Positions 10,939 through 22,044 of a stretch of DNA of 64,000 nt are shown piece by piece. Both the position numbers and the translations under genes were made by a program. Position 1 is the first letter of the stretch, and each line of letters begins with the position of its first letter. Below the pieces are notes generated by a model. The model did not search any database, was not told where the DNA came from, and was given only the letters and a program-made list of their open reading frames with translations. Origin of the DNA: Steromphala cineraria (Eukaryota; Mollusca; Gastropoda; Trochida; Trochidae); the NCBI GenBank assembly GCA_916613615.1, contig OU744735.1, positions 42,543,468 to 42,607,467 on the forward strand, in the 5' to 3' direction.

Positions 10939-11336
10939 TACGGATAGTGCTTCCACGAGTACTCTAGTACTCGAGCCCGAGTCGGGTCCAACTTGACTCG
11001 AGTCCAGTTTTTGGGACTCCAGGACTTGAAAAGTGTTTAACACTGTTAATTATATATGTTTTTTCAGTCTGTTTGTCTTTATTGTGTGAAGGAAGATGAC
11101 CAACATAACCATTTCAGGTCATTCATGTCAAAATTGTTCTATATACGACCGTTTAAAAGTCGAATTATATGTGGAAATATCTAGGCTATACAAAAGTAAA
11201 GGTTCTGTTGGTAAAGCAAAGACCAAACGGCTATTAAAATACGAAAATCCTTGGGTAAGAATAAAATGTCAGGTACTCGCGTCCGAGTCGAGTCTGACCC
11301 TCGAGTACTCGAGTCCATTTTTTTTATCCGTGGAAG
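10939..11336 (+). mobile_element. ACTCGAG-rich non-autonomous element R2, copy 1
   Basis: The left end GAGTACTCTAGTACTCGAGC and the right end CTCGAGTACTCGAGTCC form imperfect inverted ends. The interior (ACCAACATAACCATTTCAGG, then ACGACCGTTTAAAAGTCGAA, then ATATCTAGGCT) recurs at 51684-51930 (+) and 55050-55405 (-). No coding potential; MITE-like. Confidence 0.65.
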
Positions 11337-11764
11337 ACCTATTTATGGATACTGGTGAGGGTTCAGGAGGATTTACCCCCTATAGAATTAAATAAAAAAA
11401 TGCCTGGCGAAAGGACAGACCGCAGGGTCATTCCTTCCCGTTTCAATAGGCGAACATACCATCGAAAATTCCCAAATCGGCCACTGTAGAGTGTGTCACC
11501 GCCAATCTTTTTGTGGAAAACGTATTCCAAATATATGTTAAATTCTCAATGAATAAATCATCTCTATTAAGATACTGCCGACGAGCAGATGTCCATTCTT
11601 GGAAATCTAATTAGCTAACCACATGCTGGCCTGTGATCTCTCCTTCCCGTCTGGCCTCTAAATTTGGTCATCGCTTGCGGAACATGCATGTGCAAGTTGT
11701 TATAACTCTGTAGCAGCACCCGATCGTCAGATTAGCCCGAGACCAGCCGACTGACCGGTCACAT

Positions 11765-12035
11765 CACCATGTAGATTTTAGAAGTCACCTCTCTCGAGTC
11801 GGTCCAGCTCAGGTAGACGACCGGGATGGGGGCAACCCTGGCGTCTACACTGACCTGTGAATGTACCACCGACTCGGGTATATTTAGTGTACCCTTTGTA
11901 CCAGCTACCAAACAAGAATAAAATAATGGTCGACCATCACAAGAAGTCTCCAGTCGTCATTTCATCAACATCGTCACAACCTTAACGTTGCCTTCATCGT
12001 CCCTCGTCGAAGTCGTTCACTACGGTAACAAGTCT
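11765..12035 (-). repeat. Dispersed non-coding repeat R1, copy 2 (inverted)
   Basis: Reverse complement of the ordered blocks seen at 4660-4905, including ACCCGAGTCGG, CACAGGTCAGT, AGACGCCAGGG and GTCTACCTGAGCT. It lies about 7 kb away in opposite orientation. Confidence 0.6.
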
Positions 12036-12544
12036 AATAATTATTCCCAAAGTAGTGGTGTATAGAAACAAAGGCAAATTAAGAAACAGTTATCATAATG
12101 ATTACGAGGACTTTCTTAAATGTGTTATTAGTAGAAGCTTTAATACACAGATGGCCGACAGAGTTTCTTAGGAGGAAATATTTGTTTTAAATATAATTTT
12201 GTGAATTGTGTTTCTATGTTTGTACGTGGGCCTAATTAAGGCCATTTACTGAAATAAAGAATAGTAAACACGATCGTAGGAGCGAATTTCTAATGAGAAC
12301 AATATTTAAATGTCAGAAGAGTTGCGATAACGGAAATTAGCTGATTCGGTGCTTATGTTACTGAGATTAGTTTGTTGACGGACAAAGGTCAAACTCCAGG
12401 GTTTGATGTGTCAGATAGAAGGATCAAAGATCACAAGACAATCACCTAAACCTCCAAATGTTCATGAACGTATTCATGTCGAAAAATTGAAACCCTTTAT
12501 AGTTTTTTACAAATATTTGACTCTTGTCGAATCGTTGTCGTATT
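12036..12544. other. No recognised gene
   Basis: AT-rich sequence without gene or repeat signals up to the LINE insertion. Confidence 0.3.
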
Positions 12545-12557
12545 TTATCTTAGATTT

Positions 12558-13243
12558 TTTTTTTATTTCATACAAAGTCAAAATACATGATATGTCAAAG
12601 CATTCGTAAAAAAATCATATAGTATACAAAGATCTTCCAGGTGTGCAGCATAATCAATATTGTAGGGATAACAACATCAACTAAAACAACATATGACAAG
12701 CTTAAGAGGACCAAAATTGAGTAAAATGGTGTTAAGTTACAGTTCATCTTGGAGTTGCATTTATCTAAATTATATGAGGTTTCGACTTCGTTTTTTATGT
12801 GTGCGATGTGTGGAAGTTTGTTTACTAGTCTCGATTTGAAAATATTGTATTTTGTTATAATTATGATACGATTTAGCACATCATTTCGTTTTTCCGGGTA
12901 TCCAAATAATATTTTCATATTATCAAAGTGGAGAATAGTGCCCGTTTTCTGTTGTATCCATTTGGTGATATTATTCCAAATATCTTTGGCTATGTCGCAC
13001 TCATAAAATAAATGCGTTATAGTTTCAACTTTGTTTTCACAAAAGGAACAATTATTAGTTTCAATCAATTTCATTTTGTATAACATTTCATTGGTTGATA
13101 TGCATCTGTGAATAATACTATATTGAAACCATTGATGTTTAGCATTTACAAGTGCCCTGAATGGAATTTTATATATATATTTCCAATCATTGTCTGATAA
13201 TTGTTCGTTGAATTCGGAATTCCATTTGATCTTACTTTTGTTG
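12558..13243 (-). mobile_element. 5'-truncated non-LTR retrotransposon (3' end with zf-RVT region)
   Basis: The minus strand from about 13240 reads open through KWNSEFNEQLSDNDWKYIY, then HQWFQYSIIHRCI, LYKMKLIETNNCSFC and ETITHLFYECDIAKDIWNNI. This is the reverse-transcriptase zinc-binding (zf-RVT) segment near the C-terminus of LINE proteins, with the C-x2-C...H-x4-C pattern visible. The insertion is bounded by a 13-bp direct repeat, TTATCTTAGATTT, at 12545-12557 and 13244-13256. A T-run next to the left copy is the poly(A) tail of a minus-strand insertion. Only the last ~690 bp of the element are present, so the insertion was 5'-truncated, as usual for target-primed reverse transcription. 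The frame is open over at least 163 codons, implying a fairly recent event. It cannot encode a functional reverse transcriptase. Confidence 0.88.
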
Positions 13244-13534
13244 TTATCTTAGATTTGTTTGCTTGCACACTTTGACATTCAACGTCACAAATCAAAGAAA
13301 CTTATTATTGGGTATAACAATTATGTAATTATGAAAATTGTTAATAGTTGGAAGAAATAATTTTCGCTATATCTGGTCATTGGTGGATTTTACTTGCAAT
13401 CTTTTCAAAATGCTGTACTTCTCCAAATATGGTATATTAAAATTAGAGCTTATTGTTATAATATTGTGTTGACAAGGATTTTTTTGATGACGCTGAATGT
13501 GAACATGAAATAGATATACCCACACTTCCGTCAG

Positions 13535-13654
13535 TTCCCGAGGTGTATCGCTCAATATACCTCCTGTTTGAATCGTGGGTCTCCGAGGCGTAGCGTAGCG
13601 GAGCCGAGGATCACGATTCAAACAGGAGGTATATTGAGTGATACACCTCGGGAA
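13535..13654. repeat. Foldback: 43-nt arms, 34-nt spacer
   Basis: Left arm 13535-13577 and right arm 13612-13654 are reverse complements with one mismatch. The spacer is itself GC-rich and partly palindromic (CTCCG...CGGAG). It could extrude as a cruciform. Probably a small foldback transposon. Confidence 0.9.
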
Positions 13655-13756
13655 TATACCTACAGTTAGAACAAAGGAAACCATAGCAACGAGACCGGAA
13701 GTGGGGTATAAGTAAAAAAAAACTATGGTATAATATTAGTTGTATGCCTCTTAGCA

Positions 13757-13857
13757 GGGTAATACGGTCTGATGAACCATCTTTGTAGAAATGTTGTCCG
13801 AGCCGCAAGGTGAGGGCTGACTTGTCTACAAAGATGGTACATCAGACTGTATTACCC
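13757..13857. repeat. Second foldback: 33-nt arms
   Basis: Left arm 13757-13789 (GGGTAATACGGTCTGATGAA...) and right arm 13825-13857 are reverse complements with two mismatches across a 35-nt spacer. It lies 103 bp after the previous foldback. Confidence 0.88.
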
Positions 13858-14636
13858 GAGACTAAAATGTTATGAATCGTGTTACGTAAAACAACTAGCC
13901 TAATATGCTTACAAACTATTTGATTTTAATTCTATAGCATTTGGAAGTAATGCAATGCGGAATTTGTTTCTAAATGAAACAGAGAACGACAAACAAACAA
14001 ATCTATAATTAATAATTACGAAAACAACTAATTGAACTTTTGTAAACTCGATCGTCAGCCAATCAAAATCGTGTATGTCACTGTAAGATAAGATAAGCAG
14101 TTACGAGGTCTGAAAACCTTGATAGAAACAAGTTATGGCAAATGAATCATGGGCGGCGTCGGCGGAAACTTCACAAAAACCGATAGCTGCTGATAGATAA
14201 TAGCTTATTATAAAATTAAACGAATACAGAATAAATACCTTAGTCGGATTTAAAGGAGTAGGCAAAGGTTATTTGATTGTTATGAGTAAACTCGAGTTCT
14301 CTTCTCTGTTAGAAAACGTGTCTTCTTCTTAAACGCATACTTATTCGCTTATAGGCAACGTCATTTTCTAAACACATTTTTTGCCCCCAAAAAATCAACG
14401 TCAATTATATTAACATTGAAATTGTGATGATAAGAAAAAAAAGAGGAACAAATATGTGTAGATCATTGATATCTGTTATGAGCCGAGATTATGTTTAATA
14501 CCGGACTTACCCTTTTCAGACATCCTTCAAACAGCCGGCCTTCTAGAGACCTGTCCAGGAACATTCGAAGTTGGAACATTAGGAGACGTTTGAGTGGTTG
14601 AAAGTTTAAAGACCACGTGACCACCAGGAAACAGAC
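13858..14636. other. 5' flank and probable leader exon of the large zinc-finger gene
   Basis: AT-rich. A plausible acceptor (ACTTACCCTTTTCAG) ends near 14519, so 14520-14636 may be the 5'UTR part of the coding exon. No promoter element was identified. Confidence 0.35.
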
Positions 14637-16775
14637 ATGGAACATCAAACTGAAGAAACCTCACAAATTTCATCTGAAGAAATAGTCCCTAATTCAACTG
14701 GAGAAAGACCATCCAATTCAACTGAAGAAATACGACACAATTCAACTGCAGAAGGAAAATCCAATTCAAATGATGAAATGCCATACAATTCAACTGCAGA
14801 AATACCAACTAATTCAACCGAAGAAACATCAAGCACTTCAACGGATGAAAGCCAACTCTCATGTTGTGTGTGTGATAAAACATTCCTAAAACCAAGTGTG
14901 TTGAAAGTTCATATGCGCACTCATACGGGGGAAAGACCATACAAATGTGATGAGTGCGATTCGTCTTTTGCAAAGTCGGGCGCTCTGCGAGAGCACATGG
15001 CTGTCCACTCAGAAGATCGACCATTCCCTTGTAGTGAGTGCGATAAAACATTCACCCGTTCCAAAGGCTTGAGAGAACACATGAAAACACACACAGGAGA
15101 GAGAACGCACAAATGCAAGGAATGTGGAAAGTCATTCTCAAGAGCAAATACTTTGCAGAGACACATGAGAATTCACACTGGAGAGAAACCATTTAAGTGT
15201 GATGTTTGCGATAAAACATTTAGAGCAAATTCTACTCTGAAATCTCATGCAATGACTCACACTGGTGAAAAACCCCACGAATGTACTGTGTGTAATACAA
15301 CATTTGGTCAAAAGAGTACTCTTTCATTACACATGAAGATTCATATGGGACAGAGAAACAAGTGCAAAGTGTGTGATAAAACATTTTCACGAGCCAGTTA
15401 TTTGAAGACACACATGAACATACATACAGGGGAGAACTTACACACGTGCAGTGTCTGTGATAAATCCTTTACGAGATCTATGGATCTCCGAATACACCTG
15501 CGGATCCACACAGGTGAGAAACCATACAAATGCAGTGAGTGTGATAAAGCATTTGCCCACGCTGATGTTCTCCAGAAACATATGTGGACTCATACAGACG
15601 AGAAACCACACAAGTGCAGTGAGTGCGGCGAGGCATTTAAAGCATCCATCTATCTTCAGAAACATATGGTGATCCATACCAGAGAGAACTCATTCAAATG
15701 CAGTGAGTGCTGTGAGACATTTCCTACTCACGGTCACTTGAAGAAGCACAGACATGTCCATCTGCCAAAGACGTGCGACGAGTGTGGACAGACATTTGCT
15801 CACCATAGTTCCCCTCAGAAACATTTACAAGTTCATTCTGGGGAGCGGCCCTTCGTATGCAGCGTGTGTGATAAAACGTTTGTGTTTAAAGATCGTTTAA
15901 AGAGTCATATGCTAGTTCATTCAGAAGAAAGGCCTTATAAGTGTAATGTGTGTGATAAAACGTTTGTTGCGAAGGGAAAACTGAAAACACACATGAATAT
16001 TCATTCTGGAGAGAAGCCTTGGGCATGCAATGAGTGTGGCAAAAGATTTGGATGGAGGTCCTCAATGAAAACCCACATGCTGATACATTCTGGCCAGACA
16101 CCATACAAATGTGATGTTTGTGAAAAGGCGTTTGTGCATCGCGATCGTTTGATGTCCCACATGAAGATTCACATAGGACAGAGGCCGTACAAGTGCGATG
16201 TATGTGATAAAACATTTACCACGAAAAGATCCTTACAGGACCACAAACTTCTTCATAGCGGGGAAAGACCCCATAGCTGCATTGTTTGTGACAAAACATT
16301 CGTGACATCTGGAGCTTTGAAGGGACACTTTAAAACCCATACAGGGAAGCGGTCTAATAAGTCTCATAAGTGCAGTGTGTGTGATGGAACATTTACCACA
16401 AACAAAGCCCTGGAGAGACACATGCGGATACACACTGGAGAGAGACCTTTTAAGTGTAGTGAATGCAGTAAAACATTTTTATCCCCCGATGAAAGGAAAG
16501 TGCACATGGTGACACATACTGGCAAGAAACCATGGACATGTAAACAGTGTGGAGGAACATTTGCTTACCGAACATCATTGCATGCACACATGAGGATTCA
16601 TTCTGGAAAGAGACCACACTCGTGCACAGTATGCGATAAAACGTTTGTACAGAAAGGACATCTGACATCACATATGGTCGTCCATACTGGTGTGAAATCG
16701 TTTGAGTGTCCTGATTGTGACAGGAAATTCACTTATAAATCTAGCTTGCAGAGACACATGCAAAGTCATACATGA
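14637..16775 (+). CDS. Large C2H2 zinc-finger protein, 23 fingers, with octapeptide-repeat leader
   Basis: 712 residues in one uninterrupted exon. The ATG has G at -3 and +4, and an in-frame TAA 30 bp upstream (14607) shows it is the first possible Met. Residues ~11-74 are eight degenerate eight-residue repeats of the form N-S-T-x-E-x-x-x, encoded by a 24-bp DNA repeat and strongly acidic and Ser/Thr-rich. From about residue 74 to the end run 23 C2H2 fingers (C-x2-C-x12-H-x3-H), most with TGE[KR]P or SGERP linkers. Spacing is irregular around fingers 11-12 (a short LPKTC linker) and before finger 19 (an expanded [10 protein letters not shown] linker). The last His is three residues from the stop. 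The protein is expected to be nuclear and DNA-binding; the acidic leader could be a regulatory or activation segment, which is inference. It resembles the gene at 8088. Confidence 0.93.
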   Translation: MEHQTEETSQISSEEIVPNSTGERPSNSTEEIRHNSTAEGKSNSNDEMPYNSTAEIPTNSTEETSSTSTDESQLSCCVCDKTFLKPSVLKVHMRTHTGERPYKCDECDSSFAKSGALREHMAVHSEDRPFPCSECDKTFTRSKGLREHMKTHTGERTHKCKECGKSFSRANTLQRHMRIHTGEKPFKCDVCDKTFRANSTLKSHAMTHTGEKPHECTVCNTTFGQKSTLSLHMKIHMGQRNKCKVCDKTFSRASYLKTHMNIHTGENLHTCSVCDKSFTRSMDLRIHLRIHTGEKPYKCSECDKAFAHADVLQKHMWTHTDEKPHKCSECGEAFKASIYLQKHMVIHTRENSFKCSECCETFPTHGHLKKHRHVHLPKTCDECGQTFAHHSSPQKHLQVHSGERPFVCSVCDKTFVFKDRLKSHMLVHSEERPYKCNVCDKTFVAKGKLKTHMNIHSGEKPWACNECGKRFGWRSSMKTHMLIHSGQTPYKCDVCEKAFVHRDRLMSHMKIHIGQRPYKCDVCDKTFTTKRSLQDHKLLHSGERPHSCIVCDKTFVTSGALKGHFKTHTGKRSNKSHKCSVCDGTFTTNKALERHMRIHTGERPFKCSECSKTFLSPDERKVHMVTHTGKKPWTCKQCGGTFAYRTSLHAHMRIHSGKRPHSCTVCDKTFVQKGHLTSHMVVHTGVKSFECPDCDRKFTYKSSLQRHMQSHT

Positions 16776-17421
16776 GTAGTGGAATGAAGGAAATATAGAA
16801 ATTGTTTCAGGAAAGGGACTCAAGGCTCATCGTTAAAACCCTAATGGTCCTGATAATCTTACTTTCAACACCATCAACATGATGCTTTCTGTTTATTGCA
16901 CTTCATTGTTTATTCATTTTGTCAAGATGTTTTTGTTTATCTCTCCTTTGAAAATGCACTATCGATGTCTTCATGTATAGGCTTGATAACATATTTTTAA
17001 AAGATAGATTATGTACATATTCATGCTATTCACACAAACGCACACACACACATATATACATATATATATGCATTATATGCCATTAAAATTAATAATCTAA
17101 CATCGAGAAAGCAAATACAATTGTAGCCCACATCATGGAGCATTGTTTCATCAAGAGGTGGTCAAAACACAATAGTAAACATCATAAATTAACATGCAGC
17201 AATGCGTTGAGTCTCTGTTCATTCGATCCTTCACTTCACTTCATTTCTTAAGCTGTCTTTAGCATAGATACATAACGACCTTGACATTGACATAGATTTG
17301 CAGCAAGGTCATCAACTTATATGAACCTTCTCTGGCCTTACTATTCAAAGTTGAACCGGGGGATCATTTCACCTCATTGATAATTACTTGTTCTGTACAA
17401 CTATTTTTCCGTTTTACTTTC
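16776..17421. other. 3' flank of the zinc-finger gene with CA/TA microsatellite
   Basis: Probable 3'UTR. A (CA)n-(TA)n microsatellite lies at about 17036-17070. No canonical AATAAA was noticed nearby. Confidence 0.45.
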
Positions 17422-17436
17422 AATGAAGATTTTAAC

Positions 17437-17576
17437 ATCATCATCATCATTTATTCTCAAAAATCCACCAACGGTGGTACATGAGACAAATACAATTACA
17501 ATGCAATATATATAACAAATACCAAAATGGCAAGGATTTACAAAGAAATGTGTTATTAATGATACATGATACAGGG
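17437..17576 (-). mobile_element. Short retroposed fragment with 15-bp target duplication
   Basis: The 15-bp direct repeat AATGAAGATTTTAAC sits at 17422-17436 and 17577-17591. The insert starts with (ATC)4 on the plus strand, i.e. a (GAT)n tail of a minus-strand SINE or truncated LINE. The body is 140 bp with no coding. Confidence 0.8.
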
Positions 17577-17591
17577 AATGAAGATTTTAAC

Positions 17592-18553
17592 CCTGTATAA
17601 ATTAAGAATCGTAAGGTAAACTTTTGTTGCTGCGCAAGCTACGCCAGTTATACAAGTTTAACTTTAACTTACCAGATTCGAACAGGTTATAGCCGTGTGG
17701 ATAAATGCATTATTAAGTTATTTCTTAAAACATCTAAATCTTTGATGTCCTGATTTTGTTTTCATAATTTTAATTTGATCATTTGACATGTATATATTTT
17801 GCTAATGATACAAATAAAAGCATGCAGTTACAACATGAATTACATTTATGAATGGCGATCGATTCTACAAACGGTCCAGCGAACTTATTTGAATGATTCA
17901 AGTCTACAAATTGCACATTATTATCTGCGAGGGCAGTAATTTCGGGTTCATATTTTCTAAGTTGTCTTAGAGCAACATGTATCTTTTTCATTGTGACGTC
18001 ATGTTATAAGGAATGCTTCGAATTCCGGCTCGCCTGGGATGTTGCGTTATATCGGGGCCGTCTATGCGGATAAGTAGATTTTGAGGATTTTTCACGGCGG
18101 TTATAAACCGAATATTCTATTCGTGCCAATGACATAGTATGTTAACGACACTCGCCGAAATATGAATATGTTCTTCGCTCTCGCTTTGGAAATACTTAGA
18201 GGGTATATGTCCATATGTCCGTATATAATACCATGTTTATTTCATCGAGTGAGTCAGACATGAGAAAAGATTAACATGTTTTTGTCAAAAAAGAGACACA
18301 TTTTCTATTTGTTTTATGATTAAATCGTTGTATTTGTATCGCACTTGAAGCGCATTCACGTTTAGTCGGCTCCAAAGAGACCGTCGCCTTATATTGCCGG
18401 AGGTCTTAAACGCTTAAATGTGCGGGTGTTGAATAACTATGAATCCCAGAAATTTTACAAACGCAACTTTTTATCGATATTGCATCATGACGATCGTTAA
18501 CCGATATGATACTTCTTTCTTAGCAATCTAAGGTTCAATTCTGATACAGACCG
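17592..18553. other. No recognised gene
   Basis: Contains an unassigned 70-codon minus ORF (17779-17991) whose start lies next to a TGACGTCA (CRE-like) palindrome at about 17993. No domain is visible and the frame is probably chance. Confidence 0.3.
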
Positions 18554-18562
18554 CATGGCTAA

Positions 18563-18815
18563 CAGTCTAAGTAAACCTAGCCTCAATATTATCCATTTCA
18601 CTTCTATACTATTGGTTGCGAGTCGCGTCAGCCCACGTGACCAAGTTGACCAATCAGAACTGAGCTTACCGAACCACAATAGTCTGCCTTCGCACGTATA
18701 ACGTTGGAAGGTCATAGGTCGCAGAAAGGTCGGCTGACGCGACCCTATATTAGACCTTTTTAGACTCAGTATAGAAGTGAAACGGATAAAATTGAGGCTA
18801 GGTTTACTTAGACTG
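18563..18815. mobile_element. CAGTCTAAG foldback element, 253 bp, with 9-bp target duplication
   Basis: Arms begin CAGTCTAAGTAAACCTAGCC and end with the reverse complement at 18815; homologous arms continue for more than 50 bp. Flanked by CATGGCTAA at 18554-18562 and 18816-18824. A 9-bp duplication and long terminal inverted repeats suggest a Mutator-like non-autonomous element (inference). Same family as 35492-35586. Confidence 0.85.
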
Positions 18816-19038
18816 CATGGCTAATGTCTTATTGGTTAACATGAAAGCCGTCAACCTGATAAACGGTGAGTATTATCTGATGAGCTGCACAGTCTATGTC
18901 TTATCTTTACAGATTGTCTCAACTTCATCAAAGGTATAAGAGATGATCAAATAAATACAATGTAAGTTATAAGTTGAATTACGAAACCCAGACTGACTTA
19001 AGATATGGATATTTGATGTTATACAGTGCAAGTTAATT

Positions 19039-20246
19039 TCAGTACTGGTAGGGCATTGTATATATAGAATATTGTAAAGGAAAACTAAACGATATTCTAT
19101 GGAACAGAACACATTTGTAGGGAACCGAACTATTCACAAGTGGTGGGTGTTCTACAGGACTACCAGATCTTGAAGACAGTTCATGACGTTCACCATGTTG
19201 AAAACGTCTCTCTCTTACAGGATAGTCCATTGGTTGCTCTGGACTAGTCGACTGGCTGGTCAATGTGGAAGTATTCGAACCATCATTAGCGTTTGGTGAC
19301 CCCTCATTGGGCACTCTGATATGGTTTTTGGACTTCCTTGTTCTAGAAATGTTGTACAAGATTGATCATTGGTGTTTCGATTCTTCCATTTAGAATCCCC
19401 ATATCACTGCAAATTTGACCATTGCTGTATTTGCTGATGTATATTCATTGCCCGATGCATATATGATCCAGTAGATCCTCTAGCATGAATTTGTGGGTTG
19501 CCTGGTTCTGCTACAATTGTGTTAAAGGATCGACTCTGTGATGAGATATCCACACCATAAAGTTTCACAAACGAGGATCTCTTGAATGATTGGGTTCATT
19601 CCCTGATTCTAGAAGTGTGTCTAGGACTGGACTTTGTGAGGAGATATCCACACCACAACGTCTCATATATGAATCTTCACTAGGAAAGCTTGAATTAGTT
19701 GGTGGATCCTTTGATTCCAGAGATGCGTTAAGGGATCGACTCTGTGAGGAGATATCCACACCACAACGTTTCAGATATGAATCTTCACTAGGACCTATTG
19801 AATGAGTTCGTGGATTCCCCGATTCTAGAGCTTTGTTGGGGGCTTGACTCTGGGGAGATATCCACACCACAACGTCTCATATATGAATCTTCAGTCGGAC
19901 CTCTTGAATGATTGGGTTCATTCCCTAGCACTAGCACTGGACTCGGTGAGGAGATATCCACACAATAACGTTTCACGTATGAATCTTCCTTAGGACCTAT
20001 TGAATGATTGGGTTCATTCTCTGATTCTAGAGGTGTGTCTAGGACTTGACTCTTAGGATAGACATCCACATCAAAACTTGTCCTATGTGACCCTCCAGTT
20101 GAAATTCTTGCAAAAGTTTGAGGAATCTCTGATCCTGAAAACTTGTCGAGTATCTGAAGCTGTGGACTACGTGACTGTGTTGTATAAGCCCATTGGCTAG
20201 GCAGCGCCATATAGGTGATGGGTTCAATAATTGGTAGTAATATCAT
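19039..20246 (-). pseudogene. Decaying tandem-repeat coding sequence, minus strand
   Basis: On the minus strand from 20246 about 55 unique residues are followed by repeats of a ~35-residue unit. Its core is LESGNEPNHSxGPxEDSYxxRCGVDISSQS (x = variable). DNA landmarks (complement of TGTGGATATC) recur near 19546, 19645, 19759, 19856, 19950 and 20060, a period of about 95-115 bp. The frame is open in pieces: 20246-19788, then shifted by a 2-nt loss to 19870-19565, then shifted again through a further repeat ending near 19440. A Ser/Thr/Pro-rich open stretch at 19359-19039 follows in yet another frame. No known family was recognised. Repeated frame changes with preserved unit sequence suggest either a recently inactivated gene or a spliced gene whose introns I mis-see; I favour a pseudogene. 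Confidence 0.5.
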
Positions 20247-20249
20247 TCC

Positions 20250-20710
20250 AGAATGACATAAATGATAAGATTAAAAGATCAAATATCAGTAGAATATATG
20301 AAGATGGAGGTCTAAGAATGATTGACATAGAGTGTTTTATTAATTCTTTGAAATTATCATCATTGAAATGTCATTTGAAGAAAATTTAAGGCTTAATTAA
20401 CATCTTTCCATTAGGTCAATTATATTCACTAGGTTATAATGTAGTTGATTGTTTATCGGACAAAGATAATCCCTATTGGATAGATGTTTTGTTGGCTTGG
20501 CAAATATTTTACACAGCTTTGACAGTGAGTATGTAGACCAAATCTTAGCTCAGTCACTTTGGCTAAATCATTTCTTTAAATCTTCATATATCATAAAGAC
20601 CTGGTATGATCACGGTATACATTTAATAAGTCATATCTTTTCTGAAGAGGGTTTTCACAGCTTTTATTTTCTTAAAGATGCTGTATCATACTTGCAATAT
20701 TTTTAAAAGT
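20250..20710 (+). pseudogene. LINE reverse-transcriptase remnant (post-RT linker region)
   Basis: Plus-strand fragments read YEDGGLRMIDIECFINSLKL at about 20297-20360, then NPYWIDVLLAWQ and LAQSLWLNHFFKSSYIIKTW near 20535-20605. These segments lie between the RT domain and the zf-RVT end in non-LTR elements. Several stops and frameshifts are present. It probably continues at 21640-21990, interrupted by the TTAA element at 20942-21297. Confidence 0.65.
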
Positions 20711-20941
20711 ATTTTTAATGTATTCGTTGTATTTTTAGAAAAATTTAGCGACCAACCTAGGGAAAAAAGGACCAAATTCATTAAATATGAGATAATTTAC
20801 TAAAATTACGGAAACGGCAGCCAACATAAAGGCGAATCAAGTGTGACCATCTCACAACTTCCGGTCTCTAAATAAACCGCTTGACGACTAGATTTTCTTT
20901 TCTTTTTCTCCGAATAAGGTATTCGTTGCTGCCAAAGTTAA

Positions 20942-21297
20942 AGGGGCAGTAGCACGTTTTTAGGGGGAATATAAGGTGATGTCAGGAAAATGAAAATTAA
21001 TGGTTCCAATTGAAAGGCAATGTATTCAAACCAAATGGGGCAGTAATAATTCAAATATATAATGTAAAGTTTAGCCATGCGATTCCTTTTCTTACTCAAA
21101 ATGAATTAAAGGTGTTCACAAAAAAATGGCCGCCAAGGGATTTTAGGTGAATCTTGATACTTTGTTCTCTGACTATGAATGATTGGCTTGTGTAATGAAA
21201 TTTTTGACACTATCAAAGTAATACATTTAGCGTTAACATACAATTATCAGTGAAAAATTTTAAATATAAAATTCTCAAAAAACGTGCTACTGCCCCT
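20942..21297 (+). mobile_element. TTAA-flanked MITE, copy A (356 bp)
   Basis: Ends AGGGGCAGTAGCACGTTTTT and the inverted AAAACGTGCTACTGCCCCT are flanked by TTAA at 20938-20941 and 21298-21301. The interior shows AAGGTGATGTCAGGAAAATG, AGCCATGCGATTCC and GACACTATCAAA, shared with seven other copies in the window. No coding. TTAA duplication is typical of piggyBac or Kolobok superfamilies. Confidence 0.9.
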
Positions 21298-21639
21298 TTA
21301 ATACCCATCGAACGCAAATACGCTAGTTATGACACGGTGTAAATCCTACACGCGTAATGATTCACCGAAAGCGGGTTCGTTAAATGCTATGCCCATTCTA
21401 CAAGGGTTACTGTGCTTTGGGCGTCGACATAAGTATGTTATTGTTGATTAAACAATCTAAATATGATATCAAAATTTCGACGAAAGATTTTTCTACAAAG
21501 TGATGTATTTATTTTCTCAATAGCTAAATTTTAGCCTGAACCGCATGCAAGTATGAAACACTATCTTTAAACAGAGGTTCAAAATATAAGGAACATGTGA
21601 GAGATGTACCCATACTTTTCCGCGTGTATGGAATGGTAT

Positions 21640-21995
21640 CCTACAGTTTTCCTCGTGGATAAACTGATTGGTAACAAAACTGTCCCAAAGGTACTAGAGT
21701 ATTGGAACAATATATTTTAACAAGACATAAACTGGAAAGATGTCTTTATATTTACATACAATGTACCAGTGATAGTAAGCTGCTTGATTGTCAAAATAAA
21801 ATAAGTTTCAGAATTATTTATACAAAGGGAGAACTACTGAAGATGAAGTTAGTTGATAATGATAAATGAACATTTTGTAAACATAGCTCAGAAGATATTT
21901 TACATGTATACTTTGACTATGAATTTGTAAATAACTGTTGGCAAGACTTTAAAATGTTTACTAATAATCATCTTCATTTTAGCATTATACTTTAA
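21640..21995 (+). pseudogene. LINE zf-RVT remnant
   Basis: Reads INWKDVFIFTYNVP, then QNKISFRIIYTKGELLKMKL, a broken TFCKHSSEDILHVYF zinc-binding stretch, and NCWQDFKMF. This is the same C-terminal zinc-binding pattern seen at 12.6-13.2 kb. Stops are present. It is probably the distal part of the LINE starting at 20250. Confidence 0.6.
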
Positions 21996-22044
21996 AAGTA
22001 GTACAGAGGGATGCAATTCCCTGAATATTTAACTTTTAATTCTA

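Noticed and set aside
12749..13006. Plus-strand 85-codon ORF
   Set aside because: Antisense shadow of the LINE zf-RVT region.
14645..16671. Several minus-strand ORFs across the large zinc-finger gene
   Set aside because: They are antisense shadows of the repetitive finger-coding sequence.
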